From contig NZ_FXTS01000011.1 in NCBI RefSeq assembly GCF_900182785.1, positions 55,993-119,992 on the forward strand: a DNA stretch of 64,000 nucleotides. Reading direction: 5' to 3'. A model generated the notes under the pieces. It was given only the letters and a program-made list of their open reading frames with translations. It was not told the origin of the DNA and did no database searches. The DNA is from Oceanospirillum linum. Lineage in GTDB: Bacteria; Pseudomonadota; Gammaproteobacteria; Pseudomonadales; Halomonadaceae. Numbering within the stretch: position 1 is the stretch's first letter; each line of letters starts with the position of its first letter. Both the position numbers and the translations under genes were made by a program. Shown here piece after piece: positions 8,025 to 16,392 of the stretch.

Positions 8025-8972
8025 TCAATCTGAAAGGAAGCATGATAACAAGCGCCTAAGAGCGCGCGTGTCCGCAGAAGCAGAAACGGCTTTCCGAACC
8101 GCTGCATGGTAATCTTTCTTAGAAAAACCCTTTTCTGACCGTTCAAAACTCCACTCAATGCTCATTCCCATCTCTTGTGCAAAAAGCTCCGACATGATGC
8201 GAATTACCCTCCCATTTCCATCAGCGAATGGATGGATCCAGCATAATTGTTTATTAATGTGGACTAGGGCCTCAATAATTGTCTCCCTGTCAGGATTAAC
8301 TAAACTTCGCTTGTAACGTGCCATTGAAAGGAAAAAGGTTCTCAGCTCGTCATCAATCTTGCTAGGGTCAAGCGTAGGATTGTCTCGAACACCAACCACC
8401 ACTTCTGTCTTACGGTATTTACCTGCCCAGTCAAACAAATCCTTGAATAGCACTCGATGGACATAACACATGTTATCTTCTGAAAAAGTAACAACTTTGT
8501 TCTCCAGCGCCAAATCCCTCTGCCAACGCAGAAAACGCATGGATGACAGTTTTTCAATAAAATCTATCTCTTCCTGATGTTGTAGGTTAAGCAGGTTTTC
8601 ATCTACTGAATGGCGATCACTCCCAATGAACAGACTAGCGTGCACAAAGTAAATGTCATCAATGCGAGCTCGGAACATTCCTCGCCTCTGTTTACCCCAA
8701 AGTAGGGCTGAATAAGCGCCAATTTTTACAACTATCGCGAAACGATTTTCCTTGTTCCCCACAACATAAACCGTATCCCCAATCTGAACAGAGCGTCTTC
8801 GGGCAAGCAGTTCCTCGTTATACGCAACAGGTTGAAACAAGCCTATTGGGAAAGGTTTTCTTATACCGCATCGCCCCATAACAGCCATATTCTTAAAGCT
8901 CCAGAACCAATGTTTTCCAGAGCGACGATATGGCGTAAATTTCAGATAAACCATATTTCTTTTAAACGCCAT
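8025..8972 (-). CDS. Fic-domain protein (putative AMP-transferase toxin) with an unassigned N-terminal region
   Basis: Fic enzymes transfer AMP or related groups from nucleotides to target proteins. The 315-residue product has the complete active motif HPFADGNGR starting at His247, with helices before it ('FKDLFDWAGKYRKTEVVVGVRDN', 'ALVHINKQLCWI') as in the Fic fold. I choose the ATG at 8972 because AGGGAC lies before it; a TTG 33 bp upstream has no such support. Residues 1-130 match nothing I know; a stretch 'RSVQIGDTVYVVGNKENRFAIVV' suggests a small beta domain. I found no internal (S/T)xxxE(G/N) motif, so inhibition would need a partner, for which the convergent 63-residue protein is a candidate. 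Confidence 0.88.
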   Translation of the reverse strand: MAFKRNMVYLKFTPYRRSGKHWFWSFKNMAVMGRCGIRKPFPIGLFQPVAYNEELLARRRSVQIGDTVYVVGNKENRFAIVVKIGAYSALLWGKQRRGMFRARIDDIYFVHASLFIGSDRHSVDENLLNLQHQEEIDFIEKLSSMRFLRWQRDLALENKVVTFSEDNMCYVHRVLFKDLFDWAGKYRKTEVVVGVRDNPTLDPSKIDDELRTFFLSMARYKRSLVNPDRETIIEALVHINKQLCWIHPFADGNGRVIRIMSELFAQEMGMSIEWSFERSEKGFSKKDYHAAVRKAVSASADTRALRRLLSCFLSD

Positions 8973-9186
8973 TTTAAGTCCCTGTATATATTCAAATAGG
9001 CACAAAGATATTTACAGGCTTTTCTCACAAAGTCGACCCAACGCTGTATTCCCGACTGTTTTTCTGGGACAATGCGCGGTTTGCAAAACCCGTCTGCCTT
9101 GCTTCGGTTTTTATATGAAACCCATCGCAGAAAACCAGACCTGATACTGAAGCCAACAGGCTATTCATCGCCTGTTGCAGAACCTG

Positions 9187-11514
9187 ATGAGCGCCATGAG
9201 CAGTAAACATAAAACCGCCCCCGACCTGTTTTCCTATCCGCTGTACTGGGCCGAGTGCTTCGGTACAGCACCTTTCCTGCCGACCACCCGCGAGGAGATG
9301 GATGCGCTGGGCTGGGACAGTTGTGATGTGATTATCGTTACCGGTGACGCCTACGTGGATCACCCGAGTTTCGGTATGGCGGTATTGGGTCGCCTGCTGG
9401 AATCACAGGGCTTCCGTGTCGGTATTATCGACCAGCCGGACTGGCGCAACCCGGATGAGTTTATGCGCCTGGGTAAACCGAATCTTTACTTCGGTGTCAC
9501 TGCGGGCAATATGGACTCACTGATCAACCGTTACACGGCGGATCTGAAAGTACGTAATGATGATGCCTACACCCCTCACGGTGAGGGAGGCAAACGCCCG
9601 GATCGTGCGGTCATTGTTTATTCACAGCTATGTAAACGTGCCTACTCAGATGTACCGATTGTGATCGGCGGCATCGAAGCCAGTCTGCGCCGCATCGCCC
9701 AGTATGATTACTGGAGCAACGAAGTGCGCCGCTCTGTACTGATCGACTCAACGGCAGACATTCTGCTTTATGGTAACGCCGAGCGAGCCCTGATCGAACT
9801 GACCCATGAACTGGCCCTCGGTAAGGATCTGTCAGAGCTGCTGGATATTCGCGGCACCACCATTGTGCGCGATGCCCCTCCTGGCGGCTTTACCGAGATC
9901 GACTCCAGCCGTGTGGACTGGCCGGGCAAGATCGACCAGATTCCAAGCCCTTACGAATATATCCCGGAAGGCAAGTGTCAGGATGGAGAAGAGGAAGACC
10001 CGGATGTTATGCCGATCCGCGTCATTCCGGCACCTCTGAAAGGCAAGCATGGCAAACTGGATGCATCCAAAACCTACGTGCGCCTGCCCTCTTTCGAGAA
10101 AGTCAATAAAGACCCTGTCTTGTACGCCCACGCCTCCCGCGTGTTGCATCTGGAGTCTAACCCCCATAATGCCCGGGCACTGATTCAGAAGCATGGCAAA
10201 AAAGAGATCTGGGTCAATCCACCGCCGATCCCTCTGGAAACAGAGGAGATGGACAAGGTGTTTGGCTTTAACTACCAGCGTGCGCCGCACCCGAAATATG
10301 GCGGTGCCAAGATCCCCGCCTATGAGATGATTCGCTTCTCGATCAATATTATGCGCGGCTGTTTTGGCGGCTGTACCTTCTGCTCCATCACAGAGCACGA
10401 GGGCCGTATTATCCAGAGTCGTTCTCAGGAATCCATCATCAATGAGATCGAAGATATTAAACAGAAGCTGCCCGCCTTTACCGGTCATATCTCCGATCTG
10501 GGTGGCCCCACTTCCAATATGTACCACCTGAACTGCAAAGATCCTGAGATTCAGGCTTCCTGCCGTAAGCTCTCCTGCGTATACCCGGAGATCTGCGTCA
10601 ACCTGAATACCGATCACAGCCCGACCACTCAGCTCTATCGTCAGGCTCGCGCGGTAGAGGGTGTACACACGGTATCCATCGCCTCCGGTCTGCGTTATGA
10701 CCTGGCGGTGGAAGATCCGGAATACGTCAAAGAGCTGGTGACCCATCATGTGGGCGGCTACCTGAAAATTGCCCCGGAACACTCAGAAATGGGTACCCTG
10801 AGCAAGATGATGAAACCGGGTATGGGTACCTATGACAACTTTAAGCGTATGTTCGACAAGTACTCCAAGGAAGCTGGTAAGAAACAGTACCTGATTCCGT
10901 ACTTTATCGCCGCACACCCGGGGTCTGAAGATGAAGATATGCTGAACCTGGCGCTGTGGCTGAAAACCCACGACTTCCGCCCGGATCAGGTGCAGACCTT
11001 CTATCCGTCGCCGATGTCACTGGCCACCGCCATGTATCACTCCGACAAGAATCCACTCAAGCAGGTGACCTACAAAAGCGAAACCCTGTACACCGCGAAA
11101 GATTACGAACAACGGCGTACCCAGAAAGGCTTTTTACGCTATCACGACCCGAAAAACTGGCCAGCCCTGCGTAAAACCCTACGGGAGATGGGCCGGGCTG
11201 ATCTGATCGGTGATGGCAAAAACAAACTGGTACCCGGTGAAGATAAAGATCCGGTGAACCCCCGCAGCCCACGTAAAGCGCGTCCGGGACAGCAGACAGG
11301 AGCATCCCACACCACCAACCGCCCGACCCTGAAAAATGGTCAGGTGAAACAGATCGGTGGCGGTGCGAAGAAATCGGCCGGGAAGAAACCAGGCAAAGGC
11401 GGTGCCGGTAAAAAAGCCGCCGGTAACGCCGTAGCCAAAGCGAGCGCTAAACCGTTCGCTAAAAAAAGCGGTGGCAAGAAAGCCCGCCAGGTCAGTCGAA
11501 AACCAAGCGCCTGA
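9187..11514 (+). CDS. ygiQ: YgiQ-family radical SAM protein
   Basis: A 775-residue member of the UPF0313/YgiQ radical-SAM family; the biochemical role of YgiQ is not established. The start region closely follows E. coli YgiQ ('DLFSYPLYWAECFGTAPFLP', 'EEMDALGWDSCDVIIVTGDAY'). The [4Fe-4S] cysteines are C392, C396 and C399 in RGCFGGCTFC, preceded by an N-terminal nucleotide-like region and followed by the conserved 'IAPEHSE' and 'YPSPMSLAT' segments. The last ~70 residues are a low-complexity Lys/Ala/Gly tail (KKSAGKKPGKGGAGKKA), probably disordered and possibly nucleic-acid binding. Starts at 9187 or 9196 are equally plausible. A strong terminator follows. Confidence 0.93.
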   Translation: MSAMSSKHKTAPDLFSYPLYWAECFGTAPFLPTTREEMDALGWDSCDVIIVTGDAYVDHPSFGMAVLGRLLESQGFRVGIIDQPDWRNPDEFMRLGKPNLYFGVTAGNMDSLINRYTADLKVRNDDAYTPHGEGGKRPDRAVIVYSQLCKRAYSDVPIVIGGIEASLRRIAQYDYWSNEVRRSVLIDSTADILLYGNAERALIELTHELALGKDLSELLDIRGTTIVRDAPPGGFTEIDSSRVDWPGKIDQIPSPYEYIPEGKCQDGEEEDPDVMPIRVIPAPLKGKHGKLDASKTYVRLPSFEKVNKDPVLYAHASRVLHLESNPHNARALIQKHGKKEIWVNPPPIPLETEEMDKVFGFNYQRAPHPKYGGAKIPAYEMIRFSINIMRGCFGGCTFCSITEHEGRIIQSRSQESIINEIEDIKQKLPAFTGHISDLGGPTSNMYHLNCKDPEIQASCRKLSCVYPEICVNLNTDHSPTTQLYRQARAVEGVHTVSIASGLRYDLAVEDPEYVKELVTHHVGGYLKIAPEHSEMGTLSKMMKPGMGTYDNFKRMFDKYSKEAGKKQYLIPYFIAAHPGSEDEDMLNLALWLKTHDFRPDQVQTFYPSPMSLATAMYHSDKNPLKQVTYKSETLYTAKDYEQRRTQKGFLRYHDPKNWPALRKTLREMGRADLIGDGKNKLVPGEDKDPVNPRSPRKARPGQQTGASHTTNRPTLKNGQVKQIGGGAKKSAGKKPGKGGAGKKAAGNAVAKASAKPFAKKSGGKKARQVSRKPSA

Positions 11515-11532
11515 TCTGTCAGATGCTAAAAC

Positions 11533-11565
11533 AAAAAAGGCAGCCCTGTGATGGCTGCCTTTTTT
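11533..11565 (+). terminator. Intrinsic terminator after ygiQ
   Basis: Perfect inverted repeat AAAAAAGGCAGCC / GGCTGCCTTTTTT with a 7-nt loop and a run of six Ts, 19 bp after the ygiQ stop. The A-run on the other side means it could also act on the minus strand. Confidence 0.92.
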
Positions 11566-11714
11566 GTACCTGATGCACAGATGTTTCTCATTCAGGCCGC
11601 TATACTCAGTCTAAATATCGCTAAGGATGGACGATGCCATGGATAATAAAACCTAAGAGACTGGATATCCCGCTGTTACTCGAACAGGCGCTTGCGAATC
11701 CAATCAGTATTCGG

Positions 11715-11733
11715 GCCGGGATTCAATCCCGGC
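11715..11733. terminator. GC-rich hairpin just after the SMR gene stop
   Basis: A perfect 9-1-9 palindrome (arms GCCGGGATT / AATCCCGGC) begins 5 bp after the stop of the SMR gene on the minus strand. There is no following T-run, so if it ends transcription it is not a classic intrinsic terminator; it may just stabilise the 3' end. Its sequence superficially recalls a tRNA T-arm, but the loop is wrong for one. Confidence 0.4.
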
Positions 11734-11737
11734 TCCA

Positions 11738-12070
11738 TCAATGCACACTACTTTTTGATAGTAGGTTCAATACCAGTACGCCGGAAAGAATCAGGCCAAT
11801 ACCCAGCATTCCCATGGTGTCCAGCTTCTGCTGAAAGAAAAACCAGCCGATCAGGGCCACCAGGACAATACCCGCTCCGGCCCAGACCGCATAGGCGATT
11901 CCCACAGGAATCGTCCTTAGCGTCAGAGATAACATCCAAAAAGCAATACTGTAACCAACAACAACAGTCACTGAAGGCCATAAACGGGAAAAACCTGCAC
12001 TACTCTTCAGTGCTGAGGTTGCAATAACTTCAGCGACAATAGCGATGACCAGAAAAATCCAGGCTTTCAT
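11738..12070 (-). CDS. Small multidrug resistance (SMR) efflux protein, EmrE-like
   Basis: A 110-residue proton-coupled exporter of cationic compounds with four membrane helices. The ATG at 12070 is preceded by CGGAGAC and places the essential Glu at position 14 ('AIVAEVIATSALK'), exactly as in EmrE. Other EmrE landmarks are 'GFSRLWPSV', 'RTIPVGIAYAVWAGAGIVL' and the C-terminal 'GVLVLNLLSKSSVH'. EmrE relatives also move quaternary ammonium osmolytes such as betaine and choline, worth noting given the choline genes further along; this link is inference. Confidence 0.92.
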   Translation of the reverse strand: MKAWIFLVIAIVAEVIATSALKSSAGFSRLWPSVTVVVGYSIAFWMLSLTLRTIPVGIAYAVWAGAGIVLVALIGWFFFQQKLDTMGMLGIGLILSGVLVLNLLSKSSVH

Positions 12071-12296
12071 AGCATGTCTCCGGATAAGGGATTGACGCTG
12101 CACCGGCTTTTCCGGCAGCATAGAGTGGCTAAAGTGCCTAACAGCGACTAGGATAACGTCTTAATACTAAAAGACAATTTGAGTATTGATATGACGCAAC
12201 AACTTGAAACATATAACTGCTATACTTCATATCTTTTACGCCCACATCATTGATGTAAGCTCCTGACCGAGCATACAAGCAGGGTCATCAGTCATC

Positions 12297-14492
12297 ATGA
12301 ACAACAGCAAGTGGTATCAGGTTTTTCAGCAAGCCACCTCAGGCATTCTTATCCTCTCCCTTGAAGGAGAGGTCATTCACTGCAACCCTGCGGCAGCTGA
12401 ATTCTGGGGGACTCCGATCAGTGAACAGACTGAACATGATATCCTTTCCCTGCTCAACACCTGTTCCGATGAGTTAATTCAGCTGTTCAGCGACCCTGAG
12501 CAGATGGAATTAAGTCAAACACTGAATATGGGTTTGCCTGCACTGATTGAGCAACACCCCTATATCCTGCAAACAACCAACCCTTCCGCATGGCTGACAT
12601 TTACCATTGCTCCGCTTAAGAATGAACAGGGTCAACTGACCGAGCTTATGGTCAGCCATAACGATGTCAGCGATCTGGCCTTCAGTCGTCAGATGATTGA
12701 AAATACAGCTCTGGGTGTTTCCTCACTCAGTGGGCAGGATTTTTTCGAGAGCCTGGTGACCCATCTGGCCAGAATTTTCAATGCAAAATATGCATTTATC
12801 GGACTATTTGATGACAGCCGGGAATCCATAAGAACCCTTGCCCTCTGTGCCAACGGTGCCATCGCGGATAATTTCAGTTATGCGATAAAAGGCACCCCCT
12901 GCGATGATGTGATCGGTCATAAAACCTGTGCTATTTGTACCGGTGTCCGAAATCTATACCCTGACGATCTCTTGCTGCAGGAGATGGGAATTGAGGGTTA
13001 TATTGGCTCACCGATTTTCCACCCGGACGGTTCTGCTCTGGGCATCATTGTGGTACTGAATACCAAACCTCTGAAACAGATAGATCAGTTTAAAAGCATT
13101 CTGGAAATTTTCGCTGCCCGTGCTGGCTCAGAAGTCCAACGTATGGATGCAGAGCAGCAGATTCACCGTATGGCCTACGAAGATTACCTGACCCATCTGC
13201 CAAACCGAGCCCGGCTGTATCAGGAATTACATGAGCTGAAAATACGCTCAGCCGGTAAGAACACTGAACCTCACTCCGCCCTGTTTATGATAGACCTTGA
13301 TCACTTCAAAACGATCAATGACGCTCTGGGTCATGATATTGGCGATGAGATTATTCGGAAAACCGGCGAGCGCCTCCGGCAAAAGTTACCGGAAGGAATC
13401 TTTCTTTCCCGAATTGGCGGCGATGAGTTTGTACTTTTACTGCATGACAGCCACGAAGGAATTGATACTCCGGAAGTGGAATTACTGGCTGAAAAAGTAC
13501 TCTTTTTACTGAGCCAGCCCTTTCAGATAGGTGATCGAATTATCAATATCGGTGCCAGCATTGGAGCTGTCCTGTTTCCTCAGGTCAATCTGGCAGAGGA
13601 TTTCTCTGAACTTGACCTGATGCGCTATGCGGATATCGCACTCTATCAGGCAAAAAATGCTGGCCGTGAACGCTGTGTCATATACTCTCCGGAGCACCAG
13701 CAGGAGGTGAATGACCGCCTTGAAATTGAGCGGGGACTCAGAGTTGCTCTTGAGTCTGATCAGTTAAAAATCTATATGCAGCCCCAGGTGAACCTTGCGG
13801 GGCAAATCCAAAGTGCTGAAGTTCTGCTTCGCTGGCTACACCCGGAGCAGGGGATGATCCCACCATTCCACTTTATCCCCATTGCAGAGGAAACCGGGTT
13901 GATTCTGAGGTTGGGGCACTGGGTTCTGGATAAGACACTGGAACAGATATCCCGATGGCAGGCCGAAAAAACCGTATTTCCTGCACAGATATCTATCAAT
14001 GTTTCCGCCTGGCAGTTCTCACAACCTGATTTTGTTGCCCATACCCGCTCGCTGTGTGACAAATGGCAGATTGATCCGCAATGTATCGTACTGGAGCTAA
14101 CTGAAACAGCCTTGCTACGGGATATAACGGAAACCCGCCAGAAGCTTGATGCCTTGCGCCATACGGGGTTCAGGGTCTCTCTGGATGATTTTGGTACGGG
14201 GTACTCTTCCCTGGCCTATTTGCGGGATCTTCCTCTGGATGAACTTAAAATAGATAAGAGCTTTATTGATGAAATTCAGCCCGGAAGCCGGCAGCCACTG
14301 GTGGAGTCTATGATTGCCATCGGTAAACATATGAAAATGGATGTCATTGCAGAGGGCGTTGAAACAGCTGAGCAGGCTCTGCAACTATCAGAGATGGGCT
14401 GTATTAAGTATCAGGGTTTTCACTTTGCCCGGCCAATGCCAGCTGAAGAGATTCCTCAATGGATAATCGACAGGAATAAGCGCCGCAAATAG
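12297..14492 (+). CDS. PAS-GAF-GGDEF-EAL protein (cyclic-di-GMP turnover)
   Basis: A 731-residue soluble signalling protein without membrane spans. Order: PAS (about 5-120, 'FQQATSGILILSLEGEVIHCNPAA'), GAF (about 150-270, Cys-rich around 'KGTPCDDVIGHKTCAICTG'), GGDEF (about 290-470, intact RIGGDEF) and EAL (about 480-731). No RxxD inhibitory site precedes GGDEF. In the EAL domain the signature reads EVLLRW rather than EALLRW, keeping the Glu; 'ELTETALL', 'DDFGTGYSSL' and 'IAEGVET' are intact, so phosphodiesterase activity is plausible. The four Cys in the GAF domain could bind metal or sense redox. It stands alone and converges on a DUF2007-type gene. Confidence 0.92.
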   Translation: MNNSKWYQVFQQATSGILILSLEGEVIHCNPAAAEFWGTPISEQTEHDILSLLNTCSDELIQLFSDPEQMELSQTLNMGLPALIEQHPYILQTTNPSAWLTFTIAPLKNEQGQLTELMVSHNDVSDLAFSRQMIENTALGVSSLSGQDFFESLVTHLARIFNAKYAFIGLFDDSRESIRTLALCANGAIADNFSYAIKGTPCDDVIGHKTCAICTGVRNLYPDDLLLQEMGIEGYIGSPIFHPDGSALGIIVVLNTKPLKQIDQFKSILEIFAARAGSEVQRMDAEQQIHRMAYEDYLTHLPNRARLYQELHELKIRSAGKNTEPHSALFMIDLDHFKTINDALGHDIGDEIIRKTGERLRQKLPEGIFLSRIGGDEFVLLLHDSHEGIDTPEVELLAEKVLFLLSQPFQIGDRIINIGASIGAVLFPQVNLAEDFSELDLMRYADIALYQAKNAGRERCVIYSPEHQQEVNDRLEIERGLRVALESDQLKIYMQPQVNLAGQIQSAEVLLRWLHPEQGMIPPFHFIPIAEETGLILRLGHWVLDKTLEQISRWQAEKTVFPAQISINVSAWQFSQPDFVAHTRSLCDKWQIDPQCIVLELTETALLRDITETRQKLDALRHTGFRVSLDDFGTGYSSLAYLRDLPLDELKIDKSFIDEIQPGSRQPLVESMIAIGKHMKMDVIAEGVETAEQALQLSEMGCIKYQGFHFARPMPAEEIPQWIIDRNKRRK

Positions 14493-14508
14493 CCACTACA
14501 CCGGACCG

Positions 14509-14844
14509 TTATGCGCTGTGCTGACAGTTCCAGCAGAATTCAAAGCTGGCTTCATTCTGTTCCGCACAAACGTTACAACGCCAGGGCTTACCCAGTGGAG
14601 CTTCAAAATTTTCCAGAGCATTTCTGGCCGGTGTAAAGTCATCCACACTCACCCAAAGTGTGACTTCTGTCTCAGCGGGAGGCAACTCCCCTGATCCGGC
14701 AACCAGCCCCTCACCTTTAAGGTGTGCCTCGATCCCCATCGCCAGCAACATACCTTTCAGATTATGAGCTTCCAGTATATCTCTCGCCGCATAAACCTTA
14801 AGCCATTTATGCTCAGTTAATTCAGTATTCCAATGATTCCACAT
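14509..14844 (-). CDS. DUF2007-type protein with C-terminal zinc ribbon
   Basis: A 111-residue protein. The first ~80 residues match the small 'putative signal transducing' DUF2007 domain ('WLKVYAARDILEAHNLKGMLLAMGIEAHLKGEG', read in parts). The tail has two CxxC pairs, CNVC and CWNC (about residues 90-109), a RanBP2-like zinc finger in the WxCxxC style (W-R-C). Function is unknown in the family; a role in protein-protein contact is a guess. Convergent with the GGDEF-EAL gene, 16 bp apart. Confidence 0.75.
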   Translation of the reverse strand: MWNHWNTELTEHKWLKVYAARDILEAHNLKGMLLAMGIEAHLKGEGLVAGSGELPPAETEVTLWVSVDDFTPARNALENFEAPLGKPWRCNVCAEQNEASFEFCWNCQHSA

Positions 14845-14887
14845 GACCAGACCTCTGCTTCACTCTGTTTCCCATGGGACAAAAAAA

Positions 14888-15460
14888 TCAGCTCCCGGCT
14901 TTATTTTCTGCCATACAACCCAACTGCTGCTGAGCCTCAACCCTGGCCGTTTGAATTATTTCCCCGGCAAGCGTTTCATCTCCGGCGGCCCTTGCCAGTG
15001 CGACACCACCTATCATAAGCACAGTGGCAAGAACTGCCTGCTCCCGACTTTTACCGGACTTCTGCTCAAGAAAGCGGGTAAATCCCTGCAATACTTTAGC
15101 GTAAGTTTTCTGCTGTAAAGGCTCCCGCTGGGTGATATCGGATACCAGAAATGCCAGCGGACAAGCATCCTTTTCTGGTTGCAGATGATGTAAAGAAAGA
15201 TACCGTTCAATAACCTGCGCAATATCCGTTGCTGTACTCAGGTTACGCCCTGCACCCTGGGTAGCACCATAAATAATCGCTTCAGAATAAAGCTCAGACT
15301 TGGAGCTGAAATGCTTATAAAACGCACCCCGTGTCATCCCCGCATCCTGCATTACCTGATCAATAGATACCTTGTCAAAACCGTGATGGGTAAACAAATG
15401 AGAGGCGCTTTTCAGAATTTTACTACGGGTCTGCGCTTTATGTTCCGGTGACCAGGACAT
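14888..15460 (-). CDS. TetR/AcrR-family repressor
   Basis: A 190-residue regulator with an N-terminal HTH (residues 8-55: 'TRSKILKSASHLFTHHGFDKVSIDQ', then 'AGMTRGAFYKHFSSKSELY'). An AAAAAGGAG ribosome site sits 6 bp before the ATG at 15460, which decides the start over the ATGs slightly upstream. The C-terminal half is of the TetR_C type found in small-molecule responsive repressors. It is divergent from a glutathione S-transferase gene; a 40-bp near-perfect palindrome lies between them and is surely its operator. Probably represses itself and the transferase until an electrophile or drug binds. Confidence 0.92.
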   Translation of the reverse strand: MSWSPEHKAQTRSKILKSASHLFTHHGFDKVSIDQVMQDAGMTRGAFYKHFSSKSELYSEAIIYGATQGAGRNLSTATDIAQVIERYLSLHHLQPEKDACPLAFLVSDITQREPLQQKTYAKVLQGFTRFLEQKSGKSREQAVLATVLMIGGVALARAAGDETLAGEIIQTARVEAQQQLGCMAENKAGS

Positions 15461-15496
15461 CGTCATCTCCTTTTTCAACATTAGCCTTATCATGGC

Positions 15497-15536
15497 ACAG
15501 ACTTAGAATATGTTCTTGAACATATTCTAAGTCTGT
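15497..15536. promoter_or_regulatory. 40-bp palindromic operator of the TetR regulator
   Basis: Inverted repeat with 19-bp perfect arms and a 2-bp centre (arm ends ACAGACTTAG..., inner ends ATATGTTC/GAACATAT). It begins 37 bp above the tetR ATG and ends about 114 bp above the GST ATG. TetR proteins bind 15-40-bp palindromes as dimers or pairs of dimers; this length suits a pair of dimers as with QacR. It contains AGAATATGTTC, compatible with promoter elements on both strands. Confidence 0.85.
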
Positions 15537-15649
15537 CTATTCTGAGCAAACAGAAAAGCGATACTTAGCACATGAAAGTGTCTGATTTTATATATCATAT
15601 AAGGCTTTTACCGAAGCACCCCGGCCCTGATAAAACAAGGATAAAAAAG

Positions 15650-16282
15650 ATGATCGAGATTTATGGCATGCCCCACAGCAATCTGGTTCGTAGCGTTGCG
15701 CTGACCTGCACCGCAAAACAGCAACCCTTTCAGATAGGCTGGCACCTTAACGGTGAAGAGGTTCCATTCCGCAGCGAAGCTCATAGGGCCATTCATCCTT
15801 ACTCAAAGTTCCCCATCATTTACCATGAAGGTATGACTTTGACGGAGACACTGGCGATCTGCCGCTACCTTGATACCCGTTTTCCAGAGAAGCCACTGCA
15901 ACCGGAAAATATTCAGCAACGAGCAGAGCATGATGCCTGGTGTTCCCGCGCCATCACACAGTTAGATCAGGCGATTATCCGACAGTACCTTATCGAGTAC
16001 GTGGTACCGACAGGGCCGGAAGGCAAGCCAAATATTGAGCTTATGATGAACAATAAACCTACGGTTCTAAAAGCCGTATCCGTCATTGAGGATCAGCTTC
16101 AGCATCGTGATTTTATTTGCGGTGACCGCTTTATGCTGGCCGATGCGCTGATTACGCCACTGGCTCACTACGCAACATTACAGAAAGGTGATCTTAAGCT
16201 GGTAGACGAAGACAGTCCGATTCACTCTTACCTGAACCGTATCTTTGCCCTGCCGGGTGCCAGAGAGATTTTCACTGGCTGA
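15650..16282 (+). CDS. Glutathione S-transferase family protein
   Basis: A 210-residue enzyme of the GST superfamily, likely conjugating glutathione to electrophiles. I start it at 15650 because AAGGAT lies upstream and 'MIEIYGMPHSNLVRSVALTC' is the usual first beta strand and helix of the thioredoxin-like domain. 'FPIIYHEGMTLTETLAICRYL' provides the cis-Pro-side strand and the E-S/T glutathione contact motif (here ETLA). The helical C-terminal domain holds 'HRDFICGDRFMLADALITPLAHY', the conserved N-capping-type D. Divergent from TetR, and probably its target. Confidence 0.88.
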   Translation: MIEIYGMPHSNLVRSVALTCTAKQQPFQIGWHLNGEEVPFRSEAHRAIHPYSKFPIIYHEGMTLTETLAICRYLDTRFPEKPLQPENIQQRAEHDAWCSRAITQLDQAIIRQYLIEYVVPTGPEGKPNIELMMNNKPTVLKAVSVIEDQLQHRDFICGDRFMLADALITPLAHYATLQKGDLKLVDEDSPIHSYLNRIFALPGAREIFTG

Positions 16283-16314
16283 TAAATCTCATCTGACAGA
16301 CAAAGCCAATACTG

Positions 16315-16349
16315 AAAAGGGCAGCCACTTTTCCGGTGGCTGCCCTTTT
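16315..16349. terminator. Bidirectional terminator between GST and phnA
   Basis: Inverted repeat AAAAGGGCAGCCAC / GTGGCTGCCCTTTT with a 7-nt loop between two convergent genes. A-run on one side, T-run on the other, so it can serve both. Confidence 0.9.
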
Positions 16350-16392
16350 GATTAAGTACAGCTTTTAAGGCCAATACTTATGTTCTGAAAAA

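Noticed and set aside
11690..11740. Possible tRNA gene around the GC-rich palindrome
   Set aside because: The T-loop does not read TTCRANY at the right place, and no acceptor, D or anticodon arms can be folded upstream.
11634..11834. Plus-strand open frame of 66 codons after ygiQ
   Set aside because: It overlaps the SMR gene on the other strand and its codons look random; no ribosome site or family resemblance.
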